Below are positions 34,881 through 45,311 of a stretch of 64,000 nt of DNA, piece after piece. A program made the translations under genes and the position numbers. This DNA comes from Ipomoea triloba. Taxonomy: Eukaryota; Streptophyta; Magnoliopsida; Solanales; Convolvulaceae. The DNA lies in assembly GCF_003576645.1 (NCBI RefSeq), contig NC_044916.1, positions 20,746,095-20,810,094 on the forward strand, written 5' to 3'. The notes beneath the pieces were generated by a model. It was not told where the DNA came from. It made no database searches and saw nothing but the letters and a program-made list of their open reading frames with translations. Position 1 is the first letter of the stretch, and the number at the start of each line of letters is the position of its first letter.

Positions 34881-36066
34881 ATTTGGACGCATGATAATCA
34901 GATACTATAGTGCTCCTGTCAGACTTCTATATTGAGTAGGATTCTCATATAGATATGTACTAAATGGAATAGATTTCGAAACAGGAATATGAGTAGATAA
35001 AGCTTTACATTCTGTCATGCTAGCCCTTTTCAGAATATCAGTCATGTATCTTTGTTGTGATAACACTATACCATCGTCATTTTTAATTGTCTCAATACCA
35101 AGAAAGAAACTAGGTTTACCAAGATCCTTAATCTTAAATGCAACAGATAGCTTGGATAATAGATGAGTTATAAGATTAGGATTACTTCCCATGACAAGTA
35201 TATCATACACATACACCAAAAGGTATACATAGGTAGAATCTCGAGAGAAATAAAATAGAGACACATCTGTTTTTTATGCTTGAAAGCCAACAGAGAGCAA
35301 AAACAAGTGCAAACGATTAAACCATGCTCTAGGAGCCTACTTTAAACCATATAAAGATCGTTTAAGTAGGCAAAGGTGTTAGCCCGGGCACATCTTGTCC
35401 ACGAACCGCAAGAGAAGATGTTAAGTTACGGTACTCCGGACGTAAGCCCCGAAATATATATAAATTCATCTCGTCTAAACTGATTGGGCGACCGACCAAA
35501 GCAAGATCCTCCATTACTACACGGGCACGACCAAGATAATCGGTTACAGAAGAATTACCTTGTTGAAGAGATTGAAGTTCGCCAAGAAGATGAAGTGTCC
35601 TAACACGAGATGAGGATGTAAGAGACTGTTCTATCGACTCCAAAATTTTTTGTGATGTCTTGCGGCCAATCGCAAGGTGCATAACCTCTTCTAAAAGAGA
35701 GGAAATCAACATGGACATCAAAGCTTGGTCATGACGAAACCAAGCTGCATGAGCTGGATTGGCTTGTGGCACTGCATTAGTGTCAGTGGTTGAAAGTAAA
35801 GCATCCGGACATGAGTGAGTACCATCAATAAATCCCATCAACCCATGTCCCTGGAGGAAAGGCACAACTTGTGTCCTCCAAAACAAATAATTTCTGTGAG
35901 TTAGTTTAATACAGATAAAGTGGTGAGCAGTAGAAAGCGAATTAACACCCATAGAGACAGAGGATGTAACAACAACATTTGAGATAGTCCGTTTAGAGGA
36001 GGAATTAACAGATCTGTTGGCCATAGGAACAAAGGAAACGAAAGAAAAGGAAGAGGGAAGATGAAC
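34881..36066 (-). pseudogene. Outer copia remnant: gag fused directly to reverse transcriptase
   Basis: Gag starts at the ATG 36022-36024 (MANRSVNSSSKRTISN). It runs through AHHFICIKLTHRNYLFWRTQ, DQALMSMLISSLLEEVM and RGLRPEYRNLTSSL to about 35393. There it jumps to the middle of a copia reverse transcriptase: RSLYGLK, APRAWFNR, LLVYVYDILVMGS, DLGKPSFFLGIE and ending TQYRSLTGAL near 34908. Zinc knuckle, protease, integrase and RNase H are gone. The YVDD motif is altered to YVYD, and stops occur. The element's 5' end was separated by the LARD insertion and resumes at 43348. Confidence 0.8.
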
Positions 36067-36189
36067 CCTGGTGATGAAATAATTATAAATGGACCCAGAG
36101 CGGGATAATACGGAACTAACCAAGTTCTAAAAACCAAGATCGGACCCAGCCGACCCGAATGGCCAAGCTCCGCGCTTGGCCATTGGGTT

Positions 36190-36470
36190 GGCCAAGGCGG
36201 ACCACACCGCGGGGTCGGCCAAGGCGGACCTCCTTGCGGGGTTGGCCAAGGCGGACCTCCCCGCGGGGTTGGCCAAGGTGGACCTGCCCGCGGGGACGGC
36301 CAAGGTTGACCTCCCCGTGGGGTCGACCAAGGCGAACCTCCCCGCGGGGTTGGTCAAGGCGAACCTCCCCGCGGGGTTGGTCAAGGCGGACCTCCCCGCG
36401 GGGTCGGTCAAGGCGGACCTCCCCGTGGGGTCGGTCAAGGCTGACCTTCCCGCAGGGTCGGCCATCCTGG
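36190..36470. repeat. 27-bp GC-rich minisatellite in the left LARD LTR
   Basis: About ten units built on ggttggccaaggcggacctc plus cccgcgg. Because 27 is a multiple of 3, all frames stay open and produce long artefactual ORFs. A matching array of about nine units lies in the right LTR (about 42690-42925). Confidence 0.9.
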
Positions 36471-37175
36471 CTGGGGTTGACCACCTTGGCCAAGGTTGGC
36501 ACTCGATCGAGCCCCGTGCTCGGCCAAGTGAAGGGTCTTCGCGTTGGTCCGAGTCTTGCGGCGTTTGTTGCGGTCCAAGGCGGTTGTAACTCCCCACCAT
36601 CTTCTCCGGGGTAGTTAGGGTCGATTTAGAGTATAAAATCACTCCATTGGGTCTTGTTGAGGGGGTGACCTACACAATGTGTCTGAAAGATTACTCTTGT
36701 CTTGTTATTACACTAGTCTTACCATTGTAATAGCACTTTTTACCATTAATACAATATTATCTCCGTGATGTACCCTAATTGTCCAACCATTACAACATTC
36801 CTTGTTAATTCTTACCTTGTCTAGTCTTTAATCTTATCGGGTTTATTAATTCGGGCCACCCCGGGTTAATTAAATCCATCATTTGTGCTTTCTTTGAGAG
36901 CTTGACGTCAGGCTTGAGCGTGTAAATGATAGCCTTATTATTATTTATTATTATTATTGTTAATGTATTTAGTCAAAGTCTAATAACTAGTCTAGAGTCT
37001 TAATCTCTAACCTCCTTGTGATGTAGGTTAGGTTAGCTGCCTAACTCTATAGGACTCTGTATTGTTTTCTGAATTATTGATTGAATACAACTCACGTTAC
37101 TTTCATCTGGTATTAGCTAGCCAAAAACTTAAGAGTTTTTTTTTTTTTACGATCCTTTTTTTCCTACCTTTCACC

Positions 37176-38420
37176 ATGTCGACAAACTCCTCTGAAAGAA
37201 CCATTAGTGCCGCCACCCCGGCTGCTCCGGCCGGCACAACCAACACCCTCAACGCCGCTCACCATTTTGTTTCGCTGAAACTCACCTCCAAGAACTACCT
37301 TTTCTGGCGAACACAGCTTGTTCCCTTCCTCTGCGGACAAGGACTCCTAGGATGCCATCATCGCTACTCCATCAGTCTCGGATGCCTCCGCCACCACTCC
37401 GCCAGAGATGACACCCAATCCGGCTCATGCCGCCTGGACGCAGCAGGACCAATCCATCCTCTCGCTGCTGATTTCATCCCTCTCCGCCGAGGTGATGTAT
37501 TTGGCCGTCGGACGGCATACTTCTCGTGAAGTATGGGAATCCATCACCGTAGCGCTAGGTTCCTCCACCTAGGCGAGATGCCTCAACCTCCTTGGTCAGT
37601 TCCAGAGCCTCCGTCAGGGCGGCAGCACGACGGCGGAGTACGTTGGTCGTGCCCAGCTGCTCGTGGAAGATCTAGCGCTTGCCGGTCGACCCGTATCCTT
37701 GGATGAATAGAACTTATATGTCTTCCGAGGCTTCAGACCGGAGTTCCGGCCAATGGCATCATCTCTCACGGTATCTGGTAATCATGTCTCTATCCCGCAG
37801 CTTGCTGATTATTTGCAGGCTTAGGAGTTTATATATGCGGATGAGTTCACTCCCGAACCTACGGCAATGGTAGCAGGTCGCGGAAGACGTAACAATGGAG
37901 AAGGCCATTTTGGTGGTCGACAAGGCCAAAATGGCGGCCAATGGAGCGGACGTGGGCGGCAAGGGAGAGGCCGTTAGGGTCGTGGTCGCGGCAATGCACC
38001 CTGGTGCCAAATCTGCCGGTCGCACGGCCATACCGCGCTCTACTGTTACAAGCGGTATACCGCATCGCCGGTACCACAGGCGAATGTCGCATAGACCGTC
38101 GCTGACGCGCCGCCCGCCTCCATCGTTGATGGGTGGTGCCCGGACACTGGAGCCACCGCGCATGCCACGCCGGAATCCTCAATGATGGTGCAGTCTGAAA
38201 CCTACGGTGGTGATGACTTCCTGCGCGTGGGAAACGGCTCAGGTTTGAATATTTCGCGAATAGGCCATGCAACAATTCCTGTTAAATCTAAATCCCTTAA
38301 ATTGTCCAATATTTTACATGTGCCCGATTTGTCAGTTCCTCTGTTATCTGTTCAACGGTTTGCAACTGACAACAATGTCTACTTTGAGTTTCATAAGGAT
38401 TTTTTCTGTGTGAAGGATTG
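37176..38420 (+). pseudogene. Inner copia gag and protease, degenerate
   Basis: It starts MSTNSSERTISAATPA, then HHFVSLKLTSKNYLFWRTQL. A frameshift follows GQGLLG and several stops follow (for example after GSST and SLDE). The zinc knuckle CQICRSHGHTALYC and the protease segment WCPDTGATAHAT are readable, followed by FLRVGNGSGLNISRIGHATI and LSVQRFATDNNVYFEFHKDF. Confidence 0.8.
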
Positions 38421-38422
38421 CA

Positions 38423-39909
38423 ATGGACCAAGAGTTCAATGCCGTACTTCACAACAACACCTGGCGACTCATACCGACAGAACCACACATGAACATCATA
38501 GGGTGCAAATGGGTATACCGCACCAAGCGGAAAGCAGATGGGTCAGTGGAACACTATAAAGCTCGCTTAGTCGCAAAGGGCTTTAATCAAGTAGCAGGAG
38601 AAGACTTCTTTGACACCTTTAGCCCAGTTGTCAAACCCACAACCGTTAGAATACTATTCTCCTTTGCCGTGTCAAAGAGGTGGGTTCTACGACAACTTGA
38701 CGTACACAATGCGTTTCTAAACGGAAACTTAACTGAAACTGTTTACATGAAGCAACCACCGGGCTATGAAGATCCAAATCATCCTGGTCATGTGTGTCAC
38801 TTACAGCGGTCACTGTATGGTCTTAAACAGGCGCCACGGGCATGGTTTCACCGGTTACAAGATTTCTTACTATCGGCTGGGTTCCAGGGCTCGAAGACAG
38901 ACGTGTCACTTTTTCATTACACATCTGGCTTGTCACGGGTATTCTTGTTGGTTACTTGGTTTACGTCGACGACATTATCATGCTAGGTACTGATGCAGGT
39001 CTGGTTGACACTCTTGTACACCGCCTGTCTACCGTTTTTAAGATCCGAGACTTAGGGACTCCGGCTTTTTTCCTTGGGATTGAGACAATCCGCGACAACG
39101 ACAGTATCATCTTATCACAGCGGCGATATATGGGGGAAATTCTTACTCGAGCTGGCATGGCTGAGTGTAAGTCATTGGCAACGCCGGCTGCCCTTTCTCA
39201 CCCGGTCACAACATCAACTCAACCATTTGACAACCCTACTCAATATCGACGAATTGTAGGTGCACTCCAGTACTTAACCATCACTCGCCCCGATTTATCA
39301 TATTCGGTGAATAGGTTGTGTCAGTTTATGCACTCGCCAACTGATGACCACTGGGGATTGCTAAAACGTGTGCTACGGTATATCAAGGGTACTCAGAATC
39401 TCGGCTTACGTCTGTCACCTTCTCAGTCATGTGATATTCAGGCCTACTTCGACTCAGACTGGGCCGGTTACCCGCTTGACAGGAAGTCGACTAGCGGCTA
39501 TGCAGTGTTCCTCGGCTCTAATCTTGTCTCATGGGTGTCATGCAAACAGCGTACAATCACTAGGTCCTCCACCGAAGCAGAATACAAGGGGCTTGCCGAT
39601 GTTTCAGCAGAAGTCACATGGGTTGTGTCGTTATTGCAAGAGTTAGGTCTCCACAGCGGCCATCCAGACACTCTCTGGTGTGACAATCTGGGTGCCACTT
39701 ATCTTGCCGCAAACCCAATCTTTCACGCACGAACCAAGCATGTCGAGATTGATTACCACTTTGTCCGGGACAAGGTGGCCTCAGGGGACTTTATCGTTAA
39801 CTTTGTTTTTACGAAGGACCAACTGGCGGACATATTTACCAAGCCGCTATCAGCGCCACGGTTCACCAGTTTGCGGGACAAGCTCAATGTCTGCCGCCCT
39901 TGCGCTTGA
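38423..39909 (+). pseudogene. Inner copia reverse transcriptase and RNase H
   Basis: It opens MDQEFNAVLHNNTW directly after the protease part; the junction lies at about 38418-38425 and the whole integrase is lost. It continues [36 protein letters not shown], a frameshift near 38945, then [61 protein letters not shown] and FTKPLSAPRFTSLRDKLNV. Apart from the frameshift it is well preserved. It is a close relative of the copia part at 23490-25065. Confidence 0.85.
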
Positions 39910-40240
39910 GGAGGAGTGTGAATAATAGCCTTATTATTATTTATTATTATTACTGTTAATGTATTTAGTCAAAGTCTAATAACTAGTCTAGAGTCTTAAT
40001 CTCTAACCTCCCTGTGATGTAGGTGAGGTTAGCTGCCTAACTCTATAGGACTCTGTATTGTTTTCTGAATTATTGATTGAATACAAATCACGTTACTTTC
40101 ATCGAGCGTGCTATTTTTCCACTAGCTATGGAAATGTCAGGATCTAACTCAAATGGGACGGCGAGTCGGCGAACAATCCCCTTAGGGCCGGCCGGAGACC
40201 TTAGGGGCCAACTCAACAACAACTGCCAAGTTCGGTCAAA

Positions 40241-40886
40241 CACCCCTCCACCTCCACCTCCAGCCTCGGGCTTTCAAGAGGGGATGACCACGCTTCGACA
40301 ACTTAAATGAGGGTATCACAATCTACCCCCCTTAAAAGATGTTTCGTCCCCGAAGCATATCCACCTCAAAATCAACAAGGAACTTAATAATTTTTTTTCC
40401 TAACACTTCCATACCAAGTCCTTAATAAAATCATTAAATTCAATACTTTCCTCAATCATAGGACTTCAAAAATAAATAATTAAATTCTACTAAAATCACC
40501 AAATCAAAATATCTAATTTTTAGTAAACATAAAATATTACCTCCAAATTTCACCAAATCATATAACATCACCTGCATGTATTAGAAATCAAAACAACGTG
40601 CAACAATAATACTATGTCACACATTCTCAACGCGATATTCAAAATTTCAATTTTCCTAGTCAAATTTATTTCCAATGTCCCAAATGTTCACAACCTAAGT
40701 TTTCAGAATTCCATAACTCAACTCCTTATATGCCCAAAACAAGGATCTCACACCCTAAGCTCTGATACTAACTTGTAACACCCCCATTTTTCAACACCAA
40801 ATTTTGCTTCTTTTTTTTTTTTTCAATTTAAAACTCATCCAGAATGCGAAAGCTTATAAAACTTAAATGAGGATATCACACTCGAC
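40241..40886 (-). mobile_element. Possible TRIM-like small LTR element inside the LARD
   Basis: A motif acttaaatgaggRtatcaca occurs at about 40302 and again at about 40862. Each is preceded by a short segment starting with a caaacaccccc/gtaacaccccc-like sequence, so the two could be small LTRs of about 80-110 bp. On the minus strand the right one ends GGGGGTGTTACA and is followed by TAGTATCAGAGC, a primer-site-like sequence. A purine run (ttttaaggggggtag) precedes the left one. There is no coding sequence. The interpretation is tentative. Confidence 0.35.
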
Positions 40887-41935
40887 CGACCTCCTCGATT
40901 AAGGTCTTAGCTAACCTCACGAAATGAGCTCGGTCGACCTCACGATAAGGTCTCAGCCGAGCTCCCCACCACGGGCTTGGCCGACCTCCTCGATTAAGGT
41001 TTTGGCCGACCTCATGAAATTGGCTCGAGCGACCTCATGATTAAGGTCTTAGCCGACCTATTGGGTCAAAAGTTAAATGACTTCGACCTAAAACTACTAA
41101 CACCCTATGCGTAGTACGAGGTCCGACCTCGCCTACCACCGAATGGGCCAACCTCTTGGTCAATATTTCTTAGCCAACCTCATTTAAACGGCTAATACCC
41201 TAGGGGCGGTACGAGGTCCGACCTCGCCTATCGTCGAATGGACAAGGTCTATAAGTTAGAAGCCAAAAGGCTTTAACTTAAAACGGCCAAACACCCTAAG
41301 TGCAATAGAAGGTCTAACCTTGCCTATTGCCGAATAGAAGAGTCCCAAGACATAAGGTCGAATGGTCTCGATTTAGGACGACTAAAAGCCTAAGGGGCGA
41401 TACGGAGTCCCACCTCACCTATCGCCGAACGGAAGAGTCTCTAAGTGTAAGACCGAATGCATGGTCCTGACTTAGAACGACTGGCACCCTAAGGAGGGTA
41501 CAAGGTTTGACCTTGCCTGCCATCGAACAGGTGTGCTAAGGACTAGGGGTTGAGGTACTTTGATCAAACGCCAATACGAAAAAGCAAACAACAATGACAA
41601 ACGCAAAGAAAGAAAATACATAAAAAAAAAAAACTAAGACGACCTCCTTAGGTCAAAACTATGTCAAGCTTCGAGCTCGACCCGACTTCCTTAGGTCAAG
41701 CCTAAGCCGAGCTCCGAGCTCAACCCAACTTCCATAGGTCGAGGCTAAGCTCAAAGGTCGGTCCGACCCCTTAGGGTCCATGATCAAGTCGAACACAAGC
41801 TCAAAAAAACCTCAAGGTGGTCGGACACGCGAAACCAGGTAAGGTCCGACCTCCCTAATTAAGCTAATCTTGAGCTTATCCCAGGGAGCTCAAGTTAGAG
41901 AGTTTGTTCGAAGCGGAGCCCAAATCTTCGCATTT
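40887..41935. repeat. LARD interior with diffuse cgacctc/gaggtcg repeats
   Basis: Recurring phrases such as cgacctcctcgattaaggt and aaggtccgacctcgcctatc repeat irregularly, with short runs like ccctaaggggcg. No ORF of note is present. Confidence 0.5.
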
Positions 41936-41939
41936 GTTT

Positions 41940-42380
41940 GAGGATTGGACCTCAAGTTTTAGAGGTCATCCGAAGCGAGGTTGGACCTCAAGCTCTAGAG
42001 ATCATTCGAGGTGGAGTCCAAGTCTTTGTCTTTGTTGATGTTGGACCTCAAGCTCTAGAGGTCATCTGAAGTGAGGTTGGACCTCAAGCTCTAGAGGTCA
42101 TCCAAAGCGAGGTTGGACCTAAAGCTCTAGAGGTCATCCGAAGTGAGGTTGGACCTCAAGCTCTAGAGGTCATTCGAGGTTGGACCTCAAGCTCTAGAGG
42201 TCATCCGAAGCGAAGTCCCAGTCTTCGTGTTTGTTGAGGTTGGACCTCAAGCTCTAGAGGTCATCCGAAGCAAGGTTGGACCTCAAGCCTTAGAGCTCAT
42301 CCAAAGTGGAGTCCAAGTCTTCGCATTTGTTGAGGTTGGACCTCAAGCTATAGAGGTCATCTCAAGGAGCTCAAGTTGAC
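41940..42380. repeat. Minisatellite of about 36 bp in the LARD interior
   Basis: About ten units built on ttggacctcaagctctagag plus gtcatccgaagcgagg, some with an insert (agtcttcgcatttgttga). Units at about 41947, 41977, 42045, 42075, 42106, 42140, 42180 and 42239 are clear. Confidence 0.85.
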
Positions 42381-43347
42381 GAGTTCCTCTCAATGTGCTC
42401 AAGTTATGGAGTCCGAATTAAAAGAGCCCATCACGGAGAGCTCAAGTCGAAGAGCTCGTCCAATAGCTCAAGATGAGGAACTCAAAGGGAAGAGCTCAAG
42501 GTGAAGAGTTCATGCTTAAGAAGGTCGGAGCAAGAGTACTCTCTTTCGCTGACGACTTCTCGAAGCTTAGAGAGTGGGAGACTGATGATCGAATAATTAC
42601 CAATGGACCTGGAGCGGGATAATACAGAGCTAACCAAGTTCGGAACACCAAGACCGGACCCGATCGACCTGGATGGCCAAGCTCCGTGCTTGGCCACGGG
42701 GTCGGCCAAGGCAGACATCCCCGTGGGGTCGGCCAAGGCAGACCCCCCCACTGGGACGGCCAAAGATGACCTCCCCGCAGGGTCGGCCAAGGCTGACCTC
42801 CTCGTAGGGTTGGGCAAAGCGGACTTCCCCTCGGGGTCGGCCAAGGCGGACCTCCCCGCGGGGTCGGCCAAGGCTGACTTCCCCGCGGGGTCGGCTAGGG
42901 CGGACCTCCCTAGCCGAGGTCGGCCATCCCGGCTGCGGTTGACCACCTTGGCCGAGGTCGGCACTCGATTGAGCCCTATGCTTGGCCGAGTGAAGGGTCT
43001 TCGCGTTGGTGTGAGTCTTGCGGCGTTTGTTGCAGTCCAAGGCAGCTGTAACTCCCTACCATCTTCTCTGGGGTAGTTAGCGTCGATTTACAGTATAAAA
43101 TCACTCCATTGTGTCTTTTTGAGGGGTAGGCCTAAACGATGTGTCTGAAAGCTAGATTACTCTTGTCTTGTTATTACACTAGTCTTACCTTTGTAATAAC
43201 ACTTTTTACCATTAATACAATATTATCTCTGTGATATACCCTAATTGTCCAACCATTACAACATTCCTTGTTAATTCTTACCTTGTCAAGTCCTTAATTT
43301 TATCGGGTTTATTAATTCGTGCTACCCCGGGTTAATTAAATCCATCA

Positions 43348-43432
43348 CCTAGCTAACTGATGCTAGATGAGAACTGTAAATTGTATTGACAGAACTTGAT
43401 TACAAGAGTACACGCATATATATATATATATA
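43348..43432 (-). mobile_element. Displaced 5' end of the outer copia remnant
   Basis: On the minus strand this reads as an LTR end (CAGTTCTCATC) followed by TAGCATCAGTTAGC, a decayed primer site. It resumes the copia element whose gag stops at 36066. The LTR is cut short by the MITE and TA run on the right. Confidence 0.5.
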
Positions 43433-43638
43433 TTGGTTCAGGTGCGGCCGTGCTCTCCCGTGCGGCCGTGTGGTCACACACCACTCAATGTTACGAAATA
43501 CACCACTCAATGTTAAGAAACACACCACAATGTTAAGAAACACACCACAGTGCATATTTGTGTGGTGTATTTCTTAACATTGAGTGGTGTATTTCGTAAT
43601 ATTGAGTGGTGTGAACCGCACGGCCGCACCTAAACCTG

Positions 43639-43645
<7 letters not shown>
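43433..43645. mobile_element. Foldback MITE bounded by TA runs
   Basis: Arms starting ggttcaggtgcggccgtg and ending cacggccgcacctaaacc are inverted copies. Both arms continue with caccactcaatgttacgaaa and its inverse, meeting near 43550. TA runs lie on both sides (43415-43431 and 43644-43696), suggesting a TA-targeting family. Confidence 0.75.

Positions 43646-43696
<51 letters not shown>
43644..43696. repeat. (TA)n microsatellite
   Basis: About 26 TA units between two MITEs. Confidence 0.95.
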
Positions 43697-43700
<4 letters not shown>

Positions 43701-44530
43701 TGCACTCTCGTGCGAACTCTCGCCCAGGTAGGAAATGAGAACGCTCCACAACCGTCCATGTGTCCAGATCAATGAATCAGATGCAATTTTAAAAAAATGA
43801 CGCGGTGGCATTTTCGTAAATAACTGGAACTTTGGTGCACCTAGTTTCACTTAAAAGTGCACCTAGTTTCACTTACAAGTGCACCTATTTTCGCACCTAT
43901 TTTCACTTACAAGTGCGAATAATTTACCTTGTTAATATTCATGCACCTATTTTCGCAAATATTTTCACTTACAAATGCAAGTAAATTTACCTTGTTAATA
44001 CTCATGCACTTGGGTGCAACCTAGGTGCACCTAGTTTTAACATAGGTTGCACCTAGTTATAACATTAGGTGCACCTAGTTATAACATTATGTGCACTTAG
44101 TATTGATGCTCACTGCACAATTCACTTGCACCTGTAATACATTTTACTTGCATCTGCAATACATTTTAGTTGAACTTGTGCAAGTAATTTACTTTGTTAA
44201 CATTCATGCACCTAGGTGCAACCTATGTGCACCTAGTTATAACATTAGGTGCACCTAGTTATAACATTGGGCGCACTTAGTATTAATGCTCATTGTACAA
44301 TTTACTTGCACTTGTAATACAGTTTACTTGCACGTGTGCACCTATTTTCACTTACAGGTGCAAATAATTTACTTTGTTAACATTTATGCACCTAGGTGCA
44401 CCTAGTTATAACATTACGTGCACCTAGTTATAACGTTATATGCAACTACATTCCGGACACGTGGCGCGCTGTGGTTCGTCCGCAGTTCTCTCCTGGCGGC
44501 CAGTACGCACCTGAACGCGATCCTATATAT
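43697..44530. mobile_element. MITE-like element with an internal gtgcaccta tandem array
   Basis: It begins gggttgcactctcgtgcgaa after the TA run and ends with the inverse of ggatcgcgttcaggtgcgta before another TA run. These ends resemble those of the foldback MITE on its left. The interior (about 43834-44440) consists of variants of gtgcacctagttataacatt and cacttacaagtgcaaataa. There is no coding sequence. Confidence 0.6.
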
Positions 44531-44540
44531 ATATATATAT

Positions 44541-44873
44541 TGAAAAACTTAGACTTCCGTGTCCTAGGTCTAAGATTGAAAAAGAGTCTTCCAACTATTA
44601 AATCTAATTACTAGATTTGTTAGATGACCTTTAACTATTTGCTGATCTAGTGCCGCAAAACAAATATAGAGTATTAAGCAGTTAATGTGTAAAAAGATAG
44701 TAAAGCAGTAAAAACACCGAGAATTGGTAACCCAGTTCGGAATCTCAATTCCTACGTCTGGGGGGCATCACTCTGATTGCCCAACTCTTCATTTATCAAT
44801 TCTGAAAATGTACCACAAGTTTACAACTCAGGGAGTTTCACAAATATTTTTCTTTTTAGTAATTTTAGTAACA
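44541..44873 (-). repeat. 3' LTR of the Sirevirus-like element, internally deleted
   Basis: It matches both ends of the 5' LTR but lacks 500 bp after cacaagtttaca. The break lies at a 5-bp direct repeat (ttaca) present at both edges of the missing piece in the other LTR. Confidence 0.85.
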
Positions 44874-44889
44874 ATCTCCCCCTTTGTAG

Positions 44890-45311
44890 CAAGTTTCTTG
44901 GCAATTCACAACAATCTTCCTAAAACATCAGTGATAGTTAAAAACAGCGTTCATTCAAAACATAGTCCCAAAAAAAAAAAAAAAAAACAGAATCAAACAA
45001 CCAACAAAATATGAAGATGATTATATCATCATACAAAACAAAAGGACCATAAACTAACATGAGACCCTATTACAAATAATCCATTGGCAGAGCAGGTGGG
45101 GTCTTCAGACTATCTTCTTCAACAAAAAATTACTCAGACTATCTTCTTCAGCAAAAAATTACCAAGTACTAAGTAACCGTAGAACCATAGTAGTAACCAA
45201 TGTTTAGAAGGTTGTTCCTACTCCCCCTATTGCCAGGAACTTGTGAATCTGTAGCCACAAGACTCCTCAGCAGGACCAAGTAGAAAAGGCAACCCAGGTA
45301 TTAAAAAAGAA
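44890..45311. other. Non-coding spacer between purine tract and extra ORF
   Basis: AT-rich with an A-run (about 44970-44987) and a short duplication of actcagactatcttcttca (about 45105 and 45132). No gene is seen. Confidence 0.4.

Larger units (their letters stand above)
36916..40108 (+). mobile_element. Inner Ty1/copia element with integrase deletion
   Basis: The 187-bp LTRs are at 36921-37107 and 39917-40103. I count six differences (about 3%). The target duplication gagcg is exact (36916-36920 and 40104-40108), which places the insertion inside the LARD. The primer site tggtattagctagcc follows the 5' LTR, and ttgaggaggag precedes the 3' LTR. The LTRs end TTTCATC by this count, not in CA. 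The interior is gag, protease, reverse transcriptase and RNase H, with the integrase missing. Confidence 0.88.
36072..43347 (+). mobile_element. LARD-like LTR retrotransposon with nested insertions
   Basis: The LTRs are 36072-36881 and 42583-43347. They are alike from start (TGATGA..AATAATTA) to end (aattaaatccatca) and contain a 27-bp GC-rich tandem repeat. The flanks cctgg (36067-36071) and cctag (43348-43352) are a 5-bp target duplication with one mismatch. After the 5' LTR comes tttgtgctttctttgagagc, probably the primer region. The interior has a short gag-like start (MEMSGSNSNGTASRR, 40128 on) but no protease, integrase or reverse transcriptase of its own. The orientation is inferred from the primer-like sequence. 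Confidence 0.75.

Noticed and set aside
36127..36642. Long open frames on both strands (up to 171 codons) rich in ADPAGRSAL or GRPRGEVRL
   Set aside because: They are by-products of a 27-bp tandem repeat whose length is a multiple of three. Several frames are open at once, and the same occurs at 42603-43076.
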